A stretch of DNA of 64,000 nt from Leptidea sinapis (GCF_905404315.1 NC_066290.1:6509453-6573452), one strand, 5' to 3'; counted from the first letter of the stretch, positions 12,201 to 27,200 are shown. A program made the numbers and translations. Notes: generated by a model from the letters alone, not told the origin.

Positions 12201-15200
12201 AAATGTATAATTTTACCCAAAAGCTAATGTAAAAACACAGTTAATATTACACGCGTTTCCTTTAAAAAGTGTTTGATATAATACGAAAATTTCGTTTGGT
12301 TTTCAATTCGTTTACACAATATAAAATCTAAAACGAAAGTCCTAGAAACTTTCCTATAGAGTCTAGACAATCATAGTACTTCAATGTCAGAAATAGCACT
12401 AGAGTTACAGTGTTGTCAATGTTGACGGATGTGACGTAGCGACGGCTCTTACGTCATAGCCAGTCCTCATTCATACTCACTTCCGGCACGCCACGAGACT
12501 AACTTTGGAGTCGCCATCCTGTGTGTAACGCCGTAATAGCTGCGAGTTCTTCTTAGTAATACGCGACGAATAGGAATCATTCAGGTTTGTTATCACGGAC
12601 TTGTAAAAAAAGAAGGACTCGGCGCTGTGTGATATTAGCGAGTGAAGCACCTTTATGCTAGTGTGTGCGGTTACGGGGTATACCAGTTACACAATATTTT
12701 CTCCCTTAAATAATCATATATCCACAAATACTTTTATATTATTGTTTTTACACTTTTTCAAAACGCACGACGGCATTTTTTAAATATTTCGTTGCGACAC
12801 AAACTTATCTGTCATAGACGATGGCAAATCTCATAATGGCGGCCGATCGGCTTGTATTAGTGTAAGTGTAAGCGTGGGGCTATGTATTTACTCTCGTTTA
12901 CCGGCTTGTTTTCGTGCCTCACTGTTATGTAAGGTGACACGGAGTCCTTACTTTTTACTCGTCCGTGGTTGTAATAAAGTTTTTCTGATCATTAAGAATT
13001 CTATGTTTCTATATTAATTTCTTTATAGAATTCTATGAACATAAATTCTATATAGAATTCTATGAACAATGCTAAAGCTTAATGAATATTTAATGATGAT
13101 CGAGCTTTTTTTACACTTTGGAAGTGATGAATAGGGAGTGACGACACGACAACGTGGCACGTACTTCCATTGATGCGCCCGCGCAACTTCCGCTGACCGA
13201 AGCGCCACTATATCCTGTCCCGGATAGAAACACTTGAGATACAATAACCACACTTAAAATTGAAACATTTTCTCAAGTCTTTGGGAAAAAAATTACGGGG
13301 TTCTAAAATCACATGCGCTGTTGACAGCCTTCTTGCTGAAATTGGTTTAATTTTTTGTTACAGTCCAGTGTTACAGTCATTCATTTTTTTACTAGGCCAG
13401 GTGTCAAACTAGCCAAGTGCGTGCGGGTTCCGTACTATTAGGTATCTATAAAAAACATAATCTAAACAATTTGTTATATTCTTAAAGTGATAACCCTCAC
13501 TTCTGGGATTAGTTACACAAATAAAACTGAAACTAATTTTTTTTATGAACCATGCGGGACTCGAACGCGCGATCTCATGAAGCCACCTGAGAGTTAACAA
13601 ACCGTACAAGATTTTATAAACGATACGTCATTCAAACGGTTTGCTCAGTTGTAAAGAACGCGAGAGTTCGCGGGTTCGAGTCCCACGTCGTTCATAAAAT
13701 TTTGTTATCAGTTTTATTTGTGTAAACATTATCTATATAAAAATAAAATCTATAGCAATCACATTTGTTGTATGGGAGCCCCCTTAAATATTAATTTTAA
13801 TTTGTTTTTTTAGTATTTGTTTGCGAATCCCGTTTTACCCTTTTGGTACGAAACCCTAAAAATGTTTACTGATATTATGTGTTACGTTAACTAACAGTTG
13901 GCAGTGAAAAACTTTATATCATTATTCATATAATGGGAAAAATATTTTTTCTGTTCAATTTTAAGGCGAATTGTTAAGAATTCTGAAAGTGTCAGCATAT
14001 GTTTTATAGGAGGTATAAGTTTTATGGGTTCCCTTATGTCAAGGGTCTGGTGGTCGGTCAGTGCGGCAGGTCGACTCCCCTATGGCTTTGTTGTAACGTT
14101 CGGCGCGTGCGCAGGTGTCGACGCACCTGCCGACAAAGTTACCGCGAACAAACACAGCATATAGCACTTGTTATACATTATTCAAACAATACCTAACGAC
14201 AGGTACAACATAAGAATCTTTTCGTACTTAACATACTAAATTCGCTTGTATCAGAGACAAAAAACTCTTAAAAAAATACAATTATAATAATAAAAAACTT
14301 TATTGGTAACATAATTGCAATGTTAATAATTATAGGTTCTAATTTATAATATAAAAAGGGACCTTTAACAAAATAAGTAACTTCAACATAGAATGTAAAT
14401 ATTAATAAAGAAAATAAATTAAAGAGTCATAGTGAAATTAAAAAACAGAACAATAATATTAAAGAGCGGTGGAATCACTTTAGTGTTGCCAATCGATTTT
14501 GGAGTTTTATCGGTAGTAAATATTAATATCTCTGGTAAATATTATATACTAGTAACAATACGACATATTATATATATATTTATATAAAATAAAGGCTGTT
14601 GGGGTAGTAAAGTCCTCGAATACAACCACGTACCGGAAGACGCAGTGTTGGTAGGCCCTTAGGATCTTGACTAAATCGTCGGTCCATCTTGTGGGGGTCC
14701 ATCGGGGAGGCCTTTGTCCAGCAGTGGACGTATTCCGGCTGATAATGAGAAGGCTTGATGCAAGTAAATGAAGACGAGAAATACTTCTATACTAATATTA
14801 AGTCTGTCTTCCCCTTTGTACGACAGTTTAAGTACAGTACATGCAGGAAGAAATATTTAAATGCTTTTCGCACAGAAAAGAGTGTTCACTTATAATTTAA
14901 TGTATCAGGTATTTCTCCATAATATATGTTAATTCATGTCATATCCCGATATGATTTGTTTAATAGTTACATCAAACCATCTGCTACCAATGTGCGGCGT
15001 GTACTGTAGACCGGGCGACTGGCCGCGTGTTTATCAATCGACTTTTATTTACGTTGTCTTACACCGGATATTATTTTTAACCCAACATTATTTTATATTA
15101 AAACTTAACTTTCATGTTTGGGCGTTGCCATCGGTGAGGGATATGTTTAATTATGTACCATCGCGGCTTGGTGTTTTATCGGTAATAAATATTGATGTGC

Positions 15201-18200
15201 CTGGTAATGAATTCGCCTAATCACGTCCAGAAATATTTACTCCAGCGAATTCGGGATCGTAACTTTTTTTTTAACATTGACGTCTTGGTCATTCGATTTA
15301 CACACTTTTTATAGTTCAGTTTATGCTCTCATCATTATTATTTTTAATTGAATGCAACAGAACTGGTGTAGGGCACTCAATTGACACCACTAGGTACCCA
15401 TGTTTTATTGAAACACTTGAATAATAATACAAACATAATCGGTCTTACAAATAAACTTGGCATAAAGTTATACCTCAGAATAAACCAAGAATATGCAAAA
15501 TGGTAACTATATCGCAGACAACACTGTCAATACAATGATATTTCTGAAGTTTTCCGAAAGTCAGGCAGCCTTGAAAATAAATGAGGAAAACGATAATGCA
15601 GGATTCTTGAAAGACCCAAAAATCCTGAGTGGCTCTACAATTGCGCTCGTCACCTTGAGATATAAGATGTTAAGTTTCATTTGCCCTGTAATTTCACTAG
15701 CTATGACGCCCTTCAGACCGAAACACAGTAATATATACACATTACTGCTTCACGGCAGAAATAGGCGCCGTTGTGGTACCCATAATCTAGCCGCAGCCGG
15801 CATCCTGTGCAAATCCCACAAAAATAGCAAGTCCACATGTTTCTTCAAATAGTAGTTCCAGAAATAATTGGATAAAATGTGCATATTTCTCGGAAATGAT
15901 AAAGAAAAGCATCCGTAAGTCATAAATAAGCGAAATTTATTTTAATCAATTCAACATTTCCTGTCGAACGGTGTTCCAATTTTGAGTTTGATTTAATCTT
16001 TGTTCGTTGACAGCAATTTCCTTTTTATGCGTTCATATAGTTTTCCCACGATTCATTTACATAATTTATTTATAGTCCGATTGCTGAAATTTACTCACAG
16101 TTTTCGACAAATCTTATTGATTCAATCAATCTCATAAACAAATGTAAGAAATTGGCAGTTTTAGAGGTTGCCGGTACAAGTGAAAATTCAGATATTTTAG
16201 TATTAAAATTTAAAATTTTATAATATTGAAAAACAATTAAATAATTATTTTTTTTTAAGCTTTATTTTCAGTAATATATTAATCAAACAAAAACACTATA
16301 CTTACAATGCACATTATATACGCATTGAACTTTTCGCTAAATTCATTCCGTCCATCCATTTATATAAAAAATATCACTTATAAGATATACACAGCACTAA
16401 TGTTGCACAATACGTCAGCTGTATAGCTACAGGTATACTGCTATAATCATCGGTGACGCGAACTGACGAGTTTTCACCCATCTAAAAAGTTTCTATATGT
16501 ATATATATTTTTATTAATAATTATTTATATATCGCCTATCTAGTCATGAGCATGTCGGTGACGCGAACCCATACCCATTTTGCCTACCAAAAAGTGCCCA
16601 ACGTAGCTAAATAATTCAATAATTTCAATAGACTTACATTACATACATAGCATTGTGTACAGTCCGACTGTACTTAGTCCTACAATACTTCGTCTGTGAC
16701 ATAACCCATATAATTATTATTTATCTCTGGTTATGAACCACAGTCGCACTGTTGACATCTGGCTGTCAACATTTCTCACCTGCACGCCGCGAGTTGCGTT
16801 CGCCATTACTACTCCCAATTATTAAAAATCATATTTGACTTCCGCTCTCTAATTAAGCTTGGCGCGATGACAGTGATCCAATTTACTGAGACGCTTTTAG
16901 CCTTTAGTTATGAACTGGAATAGTATGACTACGCGTGCTAAAAAGTGGATTTTACATTCGTGGCGTTTTGATAATTGACTATTTGACTGCAGTTAATATG
17001 AAAATTACTTCAGTAACTGTGTATCTACAAAACATCCTTTATTGTTTGATGTTAAATACCTTAAAATACCTACAGAGTGACTTTTAATCAATAAAAAATT
17101 ATATCGATAAGATGTTGAACTAACTAATATTCTTTTATCCGTCAACTTAATTTCCAAATCCATATAGAAAAAGCTATTTTGATATGTGATGGTAATATTA
17201 TTAAATAATCAAAATCGAAAAAAAATATATACTTAAGTACGAAATTTCAAAACATTACCTATATACTTAGGTACTTCATTTTAATAAGTTTCCGTGTCGT
17301 CAATTTTCGTGAGGAGACAATTTAAACACACCATATGCTCGCAACAGCGCGGGCACGTGCTGTCCAAAAAAAGAAACGCGGTCACATTTTCGCAGTTCTC
17401 AGGTTTCTTGAAAATAAGTAAAAAAAGTAATAAGTCGCTCCAGCTGGCGTCCGCTTACAAACGCTTAACTCTAAGTAGCAATAATTTGTAATATTTTTTA
17501 ATTATCTGGATTATATAGAAAAACTTTAAAGGCGATTAAGTTATTAAGTGATAAGTTTCATTCGAACATTTTATTGGATAACTTATAATTACTAAACGAT
17601 AGTATCGTGTTAACGTCAATAAGACACTTCAATAAATATATTATTTTGTTTTAAATTCAGTTTGATAATTATCTGCAGAATTACCTCACATATAGGAGAC
17701 CTATAAATGTGCTTATATTAGTTTTGTTCTTGTTTTTTATATTCATTTTGTTAGTAATGTGGTTTTAATAAGAACGCGTATTACCTACTAAAGAATTTAC
17801 TCGTTCGTTTTTTAATATTAATTATTATTAAAAGAGTTCTAAATATTTGTTTCTATTTACGTACCTAATAGTTTACCCAATAAAAGAGTGTATAACCTAA
17901 AATAGATTATGGAATTATTCAATGGTCAACAAGATTTCGTTTCATTTCAATTTGCAGCAGATAGGCAAAGACAACTGCACCATACAGCCTAAAGGTGTAA
18001 AGGCAATAGATAACAAAGTCTGTATCTTCAATTGTCTACACTATACGTAGTCTGTGTCTATTCCGTGCTCGCGCCAATGGTCGCCGGTGCTCGCGACCTT
18101 TCGACCCAGCGCGCGGGGCGTGGCCTCGCCCGATTGGTCGCCGCCCGCCCGTCCGCCCCGCTCACGCCCTCCGCTCATACGCGCGCGACTACACCACGCT

Positions 18201-21200
18201 GATGACATCTCCCATTTATTAAAGTTCATTTGTACCATTGTACGTAGCCTTCATCTGAAATACTCCATTCAATGCGCCGCGGTATAAAGCGAAAGTTCTT
18301 TCATTGCCATTTCATTCATTATAAATAATGTGGAAGGACGATTGTGAGTATGGGAACTCCAAATACGAAGAGATTTCATGGTGGTATTAAACATTCCACG
18401 GAGGTTTCATTTCACAAAACAAAAATACACATTTTTTTATGAAAGTGCAAATTCTCACCGAGCCATTTTATTAATATTTTTTTTTTGTATTTTTAAACTA
18501 TGATCTAGGTAAAACAAACTTTTAATCAAAGCATAATTTTTTTTATGTAAATAAGGGACAAGAAGAGCAGAACGTTCAGCTTATGGTAATTGATACGTCC
18601 TGCCCGTTACAGTGCAGTGCCGCTCAGAATTCTTGAAAAGCCCCAAAAATTCTGAACGGCACTACAACTGCGCTCGTCACCCTGAGACATAAGATGTTAG
18701 CTCTCATTTACCCAATAATTTCACTAGCTACGGCGCCCTTCAGACCGAAACACAGTAATGTTTACACATTACTGCTTTACGGCAGAAATAGGTGCTGTTG
18801 TGGTAGCCATAATCTAGCCGGCATCCTGTGCAAAGGAACCTCCCACTGGTATATTTTATAAATAACAAATCGAGAACTCACTAATTTAAAATAGAAACTT
18901 AAAATCAATTTGAAACCACAAAACGTACTCTATTGGAGACATTGAGTAGGTCCTACCGGAAGTAACAAATTAAGCTACCGTGTTTGAAACATGTAAGAGT
19001 GCGGGGTCAAAGGTCACTCTCGGAGGAGCTTTTTACGTGATTCCAACGTTTTCTTGAATATTTATAGTAATTTTGACGACTGGAGGGAATTGTAATGAGC
19101 CGACGTCGGTTCATTAAAATAGTTGTATTTGTCTGGTTGACACCGCCGAGTGATTTGTTAGCACGCCTTTGTTCTAGAAGCAATAACATTACTCTATGCG
19201 TGACGTGTTGATAAAACATTACGTTTTTTAAACATTTATGGCCAATAAGAATGCGACATGAGGCGTTAATGTGATGTTTACTTAAATTGAAGTCTTTGTT
19301 GCGTGAACATCTATTATTTAGGGGAGTTACTTAGATACTTACCAGTGGGAGGCTCCTTCGCCTATTTCTGCCGTGAAGCAGTAATGTGTAAGCATTACTG
19401 TGTTTCGGTCTTAAGGGCGCCATAGCTAGTGAAATTACTGGGCAAATGACACTTAACTTCTTATGTCTCAAGGTGACCAGCGCAATTCTAGTACCACTCA
19501 GAATTTTGGGTTTTTCAAGAATCCTGAGCGGCACTGCATTGTAATGGGTAGGGCGTATCAATTACCATCAGCTGAACGTCCTGCTTGTCTCGACCCTTTG
19601 TTTTCATTTAACAAAGACATACCTTAGCGACCAGTTTCGCGACGTGCATTACGGTCTTGGTGTGTAGTGTTATCTCGTTCACACTGATCTTACTCTCTCC
19701 CTTCGCAATGCACATATATATTATCAATTGGTCCTAAAACAAAATTATTTTGATAAGACATAATGTGACATTTATCTACAAATTTAATTACTGGGAAAAA
19801 GAGACTTAACATCTTATGTCTCAAGGTGAGTGTGAAGTGAATTTTTGGATTTTTTAAGAATCCTGAGCAACACTGCATGGTGATGGGCAGGGCGTATCAA
19901 TTACCATCAGCTGAACTTCCAGCTCGACTCGTCCCTTATTGTCATAAAAAAGGGGCTTGTCAGTTACTTTGTTTATATTACGAACGGCGCGTCACGCAAT
20001 CGGTTCTTAGTAACAATTATCGCGGTACTGTGCGTGACCACAAAATGGACATACATAAGGCAATACCTACTAAATATATAACACGCAACAACCATGAGAA
20101 TTATGATGGGTTGCATAACATTGTCAAAATAGGCTATTAAAATTTTTTTTTATTACAAGAAAAAATTGGGTAAGGGCTCTTTCTGTACGGACAGACATTT
20201 ATTTGGGTTCGGGTATTACATACAATTACCAACTAGACTCCCATCACGCTCAAAAATTGTCTGAAGTAAAGCTATTGCCTATTAGGCAGAGTTTTCGTTC
20301 AGTTGTGTTTCGACCGCGCTTTGAATACAACGCCACGCAATGACAAAGTGTTCAGTGAAACACTGTCCAAATAACAGCATATCTAAACTTAAAAATGATG
20401 AGTGTCGTATTTCAGATAAGTGCACCTTTAAATTAACAAAATTATGTAACTAACTTACGTTTTTAATCATTTTGCTAAATAATTACATTTCAATTGCTGA
20501 AACAAAATATTCTTGCCTCGTTTTCACGTCCGTCTCTTTCGCACCATAATCAAATTCTCGAGAACAAAATCTAAAGAGAGTACACAACAGACTTTGAACA
20601 TTACTGCCACGAAATAAGGTGTTAATTTTAATGAAATGTACACGTATATACAACGCCGCTCGGACGTTTTTTGACGAACTTTTAATAGACCAATTCTAGT
20701 TGCTTATAGTATGGGACGTAAAATGAAATAAATAACAGCATCATATTGCTATCGTCTCAGACACTGTGTGAATCTGTGCCGACTACAGTATTCCCAAATC
20801 GATACGATTTAGGGCTTCATGCTAACAGCATACTCTTACTTCAAAGACAGGTATTGCATCTAATGTTCGCTGGCGTTGCAGATGTCGTGAGTGTCGGTCA
20901 TTACTTTAAGTGAGCAACTTGCCTGTTTACCCTATATGATAAACCAGGGGCGGATTCAGCCATTGCGAAACGCCCCAGGAGCCCCTTAATTATTCGACAG
21001 GAGGAATTAGTCCGAAAAACTGTTTATTTAATAGTCTCATTAACCAAGTAATCATGATAAACAAAGGTGGCGTAAGTTCTAAAAAGAATCAGATATTGTA
21101 TTATTTTTCTTCTTGAATTATAACGCAAGTACACGGGGCCCCTGTAAGAGAGAGGCCCCAAAGACCAGGAAAGGGAAAATAAACGGGAGTTTTAATAATT

Positions 21201-24200
21201 GAAACCTTAAGAGGTCACAAATGAAGAGCACACTCGAAATTCGATTATATTATAATGCCTATACAGGTCTGTTAATAAAATTGACAGCACTCATAAGATA
21301 AATTGATCGTCTGTGCCGTCAAACAATGATCGTGGGAGTAGCAGGCCGCGCTCGGATTGGTAGTTATTGCTCGCTCCGATACAATTATCCAATCACATGT
21401 AATTTGTTCACGCGTACCGCATTGATACGGCTTACTGCTCTCGATAATGTGACCCGTGACGCATGCTCTTTATGGCCCGGAATATTCCATTATTATAAAT
21501 ACCTTTCATACCATTGGCCACATGGTTAATAATCTTGCAAGAACCTATTTCAAATCAAACAAAGTAACTTTTACACCTTATATTAAAGGGTATTTACATT
21601 ATCTATTGTGTCCCTCTCAAACATAAAGCCCAAGTTGATCTCATACAATATTATATAGTTAGATTCACTCTGTTCTCTACTCATATTGACATATTTTTGT
21701 TTTCAATTTTTCAATTCAAATTCAAATATTTTTATTCAAAATAGAATGTGACATCACTTATTGAAAGTCAAAAACTACCACCCATTCCAAAACGAATGCC
21801 TGAGAAGAATGGGTGCAACTCAACGGCATTTTTTTTTCATCAAAAAAATATATTATCAGTAATCTAAAGAATATTGTTTTTGTTGGTTTTAAAACGCATG
21901 GTTAATAAAACGTATGCAAAATTGCACAGTTGTGTTATTCGAAGGCGAGTGGTAGAACACGCGTGTGGTGAACAAAGGGCGCGACGTGAACCGGAACGGT
22001 TTCGCGTCGACTCACACGAGAGCCACGCCAGCGATCAACAGACCGACACCGACCAGCACCGAACACACGCTGGAAGATTGAACGTGTGCCCTTGAACTAT
22101 CATAGCACTGACCTCTGTCTACGAGTGTGTATCTCCACGGTCTAGTCTATGGTATTGTAATATTACACTGACCTGTATAAATACCACTGGACAGGCTGTT
22201 CCATTTATTGAAGTAGGCGTTACTTTGCGGAAATCCATAATTATACAAATGATTTGAGTTTTCTTTAGTGTTAATTCCGCCAGTATTGGTCTTTAATCAA
22301 TTCGACATGTGTTTCACACGAGGCATCCTCAGAACGTGTTGTCTCGCCAAAATCTGGCACGAGACGTGAGAGAGAAATCGACGTCGAATTGTTTAAAGAC
22401 AAATACTGGCGGAATTAACACTAAAGAAAACTCAAATCATTTGTATAGGCTGTTCCATGTTTGACAGCAAATTTTTTGTGCCTACTTGAAGCGCCACTCG
22501 CAAGCGTCCAGAGAACTAATTTTGACGTATAATACAAATGGTTGCGAAGGAACGTACAATACTCTGAAGTATTTTTCATTTTGAATTAATTTCGGCCGTT
22601 TTCCGTGTTATTTATACTTCAAGAATCAACGTAATAAAATACACATTGTTTTTGTAAATACTTTCCCACCATCTATCGATCTTTAGTGAGGTTGTCTTCA
22701 ATAGTTTTAGTACCGCAGACTCTCACTACATGGCCAACAGCGCCAAAATGGCGAATATTAAACAGGCACAAAAGCACTTTGACAACCGCCAGTCCAGTGG
22801 TATGGTATAGGTATAGTGAAGGTCAGTGTAATATTATATTAGACTAGGCTCAGTGCCGGATTAAGCAACTCCGAGGCCCGTAGCATATTATTTCTAAGAA
22901 CCTTTGATCTATATTGGAAATAGTCGGCAAAGAGGATGTAAATATTACACGTAACTTATTACGTGTAACGCCTCTTAAGGCGGGGCTGCCTAAGTAAAAA
23001 TTGAAATTTAGTTTAGTATGAAATGTGCAGTCATTTGACATCAGTTTGAAATAGTAGTAATTACTGTATGGCCATTGGCGACGAAGTATAATCCGGCTTA
23101 GTTTGAAAGCAAACAATTGCTTAAAAAATGTAGTGGATTTCTTGTATCTCCGTTATATACAAGATTATTGTCATCTGTCAATCAGTGACTGCACGTTTCA
23201 TACATTTCTTAGAGAGTTTCGCTAGGCTGATAGTCGGTTACCGAGTGACTGACTTGTCTGAGTTTTACATTTTTGAGACAGTAAGTTTTGTAAAGTAAAT
23301 TTAATAAACAACTCCTCATAAGTTTCACTCAAAAAATTACGCTTTGCTTAAGATGAGTGGGCTTAAATATGCGGGACCCCATTTAAACCTGGGCTATTTT
23401 GGTTTCTCACATTAATTTCCACACGTCCTTCCATACCGCTGGTAACTGTTAACGACAGTTGCATCGAATCTATTATTATAAACACATCGCACAGTCCGGT
23501 AGGTGCCTCGCACGATATACCATCGAATATGGTCCGGCACCGCACATGGCATATCGGACCGCGTCTGATGGTTCAGCCGGACCAAATCCGACCATGTTTT
23601 TAGGCTATTAAGATTTGCTTTGCTTTGCCAATTGCGTAGGTGTAGGGTACTACTTACTAGCCATATGACTGGCATTCATTTATTGAGATGTGTCAATGCG
23701 ACTGTTTCATCAAAAGCTTGTCGTTGGTGTAAGACTACTCTAGGCATTAGTTCAAAGTAAGCTTCAATTTCCAGGCGGCTACACGACCGGGGGCCCGCGT
23801 GAGACCAACACATACTACTCGGAGGCGAGCGGCGGCGCCGCAGCCCCGGCGCCTGCGTCGTCGGCGCCGTCGCCACTGGACGAGTACTACCAGCCCGAGT
23901 ACCCGCCGCCCGCGCCTGCGCAACCCTACCTCGACGAGTACTACCACCACGCGCACGCGCACACGCAGCCGCTGCTCACACACGAGCACAAGTACCAACC
24001 GCACACGTACACGAAGACCTACCCCAGGAGTGAGTTCGCTTTCTTGTTTATGGACACTAAACTATCTTGCACCAATAACCAACCGAGCGAGCCCTTTAAA
24101 GTCTCTGCCTGTCGAACCACGCCTATCGCGTTACGGGTTCAAAGTTCAACAACGCTTTTTCGAAACATATATTTTTTTTAATTTCATCTAGGTTGTATGA

Positions 24201-27200
24201 ATAGTTAGTACAAATATCACATCATTCACAGATGAACGATGACGTATAGACGATCTAGCGTTAGTTTCAGCTACCAAATTGAAAAGAACTGTATATATTA
24301 TAGACCTTATATCATTTATACGTTCAGATAGACTATGACAGCTATGAAAAGATCGAAAAATATGAACGTTGTGCAAACAACACAAAGTAACACACATATC
24401 GCGAGTGTAAGAAGTAGCTGGTCACACACACTAACGTAATAAATATGGCCTATTTTCATCAGTTGTCGAGCAGTAAGAGGCTCTATCTAGACGTATAAAT
24501 TATATAAGTTATAGACTTCGATTAATTAATGCTCTTCTACAAAAATCAAAATACATAATAGTTGACATGATCGAAACTTAAGTTCTAAGCCCTTAAGTTG
24601 AACCATTTCAATCACTTTTGTGATGAACTTCATAAAAAAAGCATTTTGATTATTCCAAAAATGTGTGTCGTTTTTATTTTATGAAATCACTTTAACACAT
24701 CACAGTCCATTCTTTTTCTATGCAAAGTTCGTTCGTTTGTGGTAATAATGGTTTGTTTAGTTTTTCAAACTAAAATCTACTTTCCTCTGTGTTATAATTA
24801 TTTGTATATTCACAACACGAACTCATTAATACCAAATTACCTTAGCATATTATAAATGCACATGGCGTTCGAGTGCACGTGCTAAATTTAACGACCAATT
24901 ACTCATTAGGTAGTCATGTTACGAATTTAATGACATAAGTGGCACGACATAAAGAGTCCCGACACTAGATTCTAAATAATTTTTATAAAAATTATTTAGA
25001 ATAATTCTTAGCTCTGTCTACACACATATCTTATAACTAGCTGACCCGGCAGACGTTGTTCTGTTCATAATAAAAAAAAACTCTTGCGTATTGAATTTTG
25101 GAAAATCCGTTCTTAGCTGACCTCTACTCGGGGAAAAGAATATTCCTACCAAATTTCACGTCTTTAGCTATAATGGTTCCAGTTCCAGTTCGTGATGAGT
25201 GACTATGATATACTAAGATATAGTGATATACGTGGAAATCTATTATATATATATATGGCGTTATCTATATATATATATATATATATATAGATAACGCCAG
25301 CGATGACTTTGATCGAAATTAAAAATACTTAAACAAACTCGAGAGCATAGGAATTCTTAATTTTATTACAACTACATTTAACATTTAATTACAATACCCC
25401 TTGGGGCCATCTCCAGCATAAGATGGAACCTTAACCTTACAACTTACATTACTTACAATTACCATCAGCTGAACGTCCTACTTGTCTCCTACCTTATTAT
25501 CATGAAAAAAAAAACGTACAGTTACAACTTTTCCAAATAAGACAATCCACGTCCGACACTACGTTACCGACTTTGAAATTCTAAAGTAATTGCTCTAGGG
25601 GCTCTTTGAGAGAATTTGCTATTTGCTTGCGCTTGTTTAATCCGGCACTGTAATTGTATAAGTTTTCCTTAAAAATTGAATATTTAGTTTCTTTATTTTA
25701 ATATTAAATCGATTTTACAGCGGCTGGTGGGAGGTACGGTGGGGAAGTGTACAACGAGGGCTACGCGCCAGAGTACGGCGGCGCGTGCGCAGAATGGAGC
25801 GAGTGGCCCGGCGAACAACACACGCTGATTCCACAGGACAAACTACCTTACCCATCGTCAGGACCCTGCTTTACCGGTACTGAATCATTCACATGTTCCT
25901 ACCTTTTTGTTATTCTAAGTAGCGCGTAATACTAAAACTAGCAACTCAGAACACAGAAGTTAAACCAGGTATACACTAGATAGGTTGGTAGCGCCTTTTT
26001 TTTTGTCGTCAAGTAAGTCGGCTCCCTGGAAAAGGAAACACAAGTGTGGAAGCATAATTTGTTATTTTTGTAAAGTAAAATATAGTAGCTGTACAGACTG
26101 AGCAAGAAGACCTTATAATTTCAAAACCCAAGTTCAAATTAAATTTTAAATTTACTCATATGTTCTATATGCCCAGCCTAGCAAAACTCTCTAAGATAAA
26201 AGCTATTGTATGAAACGTGCAGTGATTGATAGATTGACAGATGACGGCTATAATCTTGTAAAAAAACTGAGATAGCCGAAATCCACTACGTTTTAAGCAA
26301 CTCTTCGCGTTCAAATTTCGCCGGATTATACTTTGTCGCCATATTATAATTACTATTTCTAACTTATGTCAAATCTCACTGCACGTTTCATTCTAAATTA
26401 AATTTTAATTTTTACCTAGGCCTCTTATTACGTAGTATTACATCCTCTTTGTAGATGCCATAGACCGTTCGTATATAGAGCGGACATGATGTGATAAAAT
26501 AGTTAGTATATTGTAAAGCAACTTTGCGTGACGTGTGCAGGTTCAGGTCCGATCCAGCTGTGGCAGTTCCTGCTGGAGCTGCTCACCGACAAGAGCTGCC
26601 AGGGGTTCATCTCGTGGACTGGCGACGGTTGGGAGTTCAAACTCACCGACCCTGATGAGGTATTTTATTTATAACCATTTTGTATTGCCGATATTAACAA
26701 ACAATTAAATATTCTCTTACTTGTCTCACCATCTACCCTGGCCGCGTCTGATTAAAAAAAAGGATATCGAAGCTTAATATCTAACATAATTTATAGGAAT
26801 AGATAGATTCTTGCTGTAAGACAACCGATAAAAACAGGCCACGTTTAATGCTTTAGTGTGCGTGACAAGCCACGTCTTACACTCGCGATTTGTGTTATTG
26901 TGCGTGCATCAAAAATATAGGTAAATTCTAAACTTATTTTTTTTGTCGACGTTTTCACAGTTGTCATATAAATGATGTAAGCTTTATTTTCGTAGTTCTT
27001 TTGCGGTTTCAAAATTCGTCAACTTCTTTATGCCTTTTTGTTGACATATAGCACACACTTTATTGACCTTCTAACAAAAGTCTTTATTTTCGAGACGAGG
27101 ATAAATTAATCTAAAATATAATTAAAAGTATTCTAGATTAGAAAGAACTGATCGAAAGTAACTTCTCCTTTTAAAGAATGTCCCTCAGCTCGGTGTGCCT

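Larger units (their letters stand above)
6249..23774. other. pnt intron 1 (17.5 kb)
   Basis: The interval is bounded by the donor of exon 1 and the acceptor of exon 2. It holds the two candidate promoters listed separately, five clear and one diverged copy of family A, a tRNA-like inverted element, an RTE tail, a palindromic MITE and a family C fragment. I found no exon with a PNT domain. Confidence 0.6.

Noticed and set aside
12821..12861. ATG exon MANLIMAADRLVL... with a GTAAGT donor
   Set aside because: It leaves two bases, while pnt exon 2 needs one left over, so it cannot be a coding first exon of pnt. Kept only as part of a possible regulatory block.
18041..18287. Pro/Arg/Ser-rich frames on both strands of the 18.1-kb GC island
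   Set aside because: Open frames on both strands of a GC-rich block are expected by composition. The TATA/Inr layout just downstream explains the region better as a promoter.
21326..22095. Two frames in pnt intron 1 near a CpG-richer patch
   Set aside because: Low-complexity, Arg/His-rich, no recognisable domain, not in phase with pnt exons.
23676..24191. Arg/Thr-rich and Arg/Val-rich frames overlapping pnt exon 2
   Set aside because: Shadows of the GC-rich coding exon in other frames and on the opposite strand.
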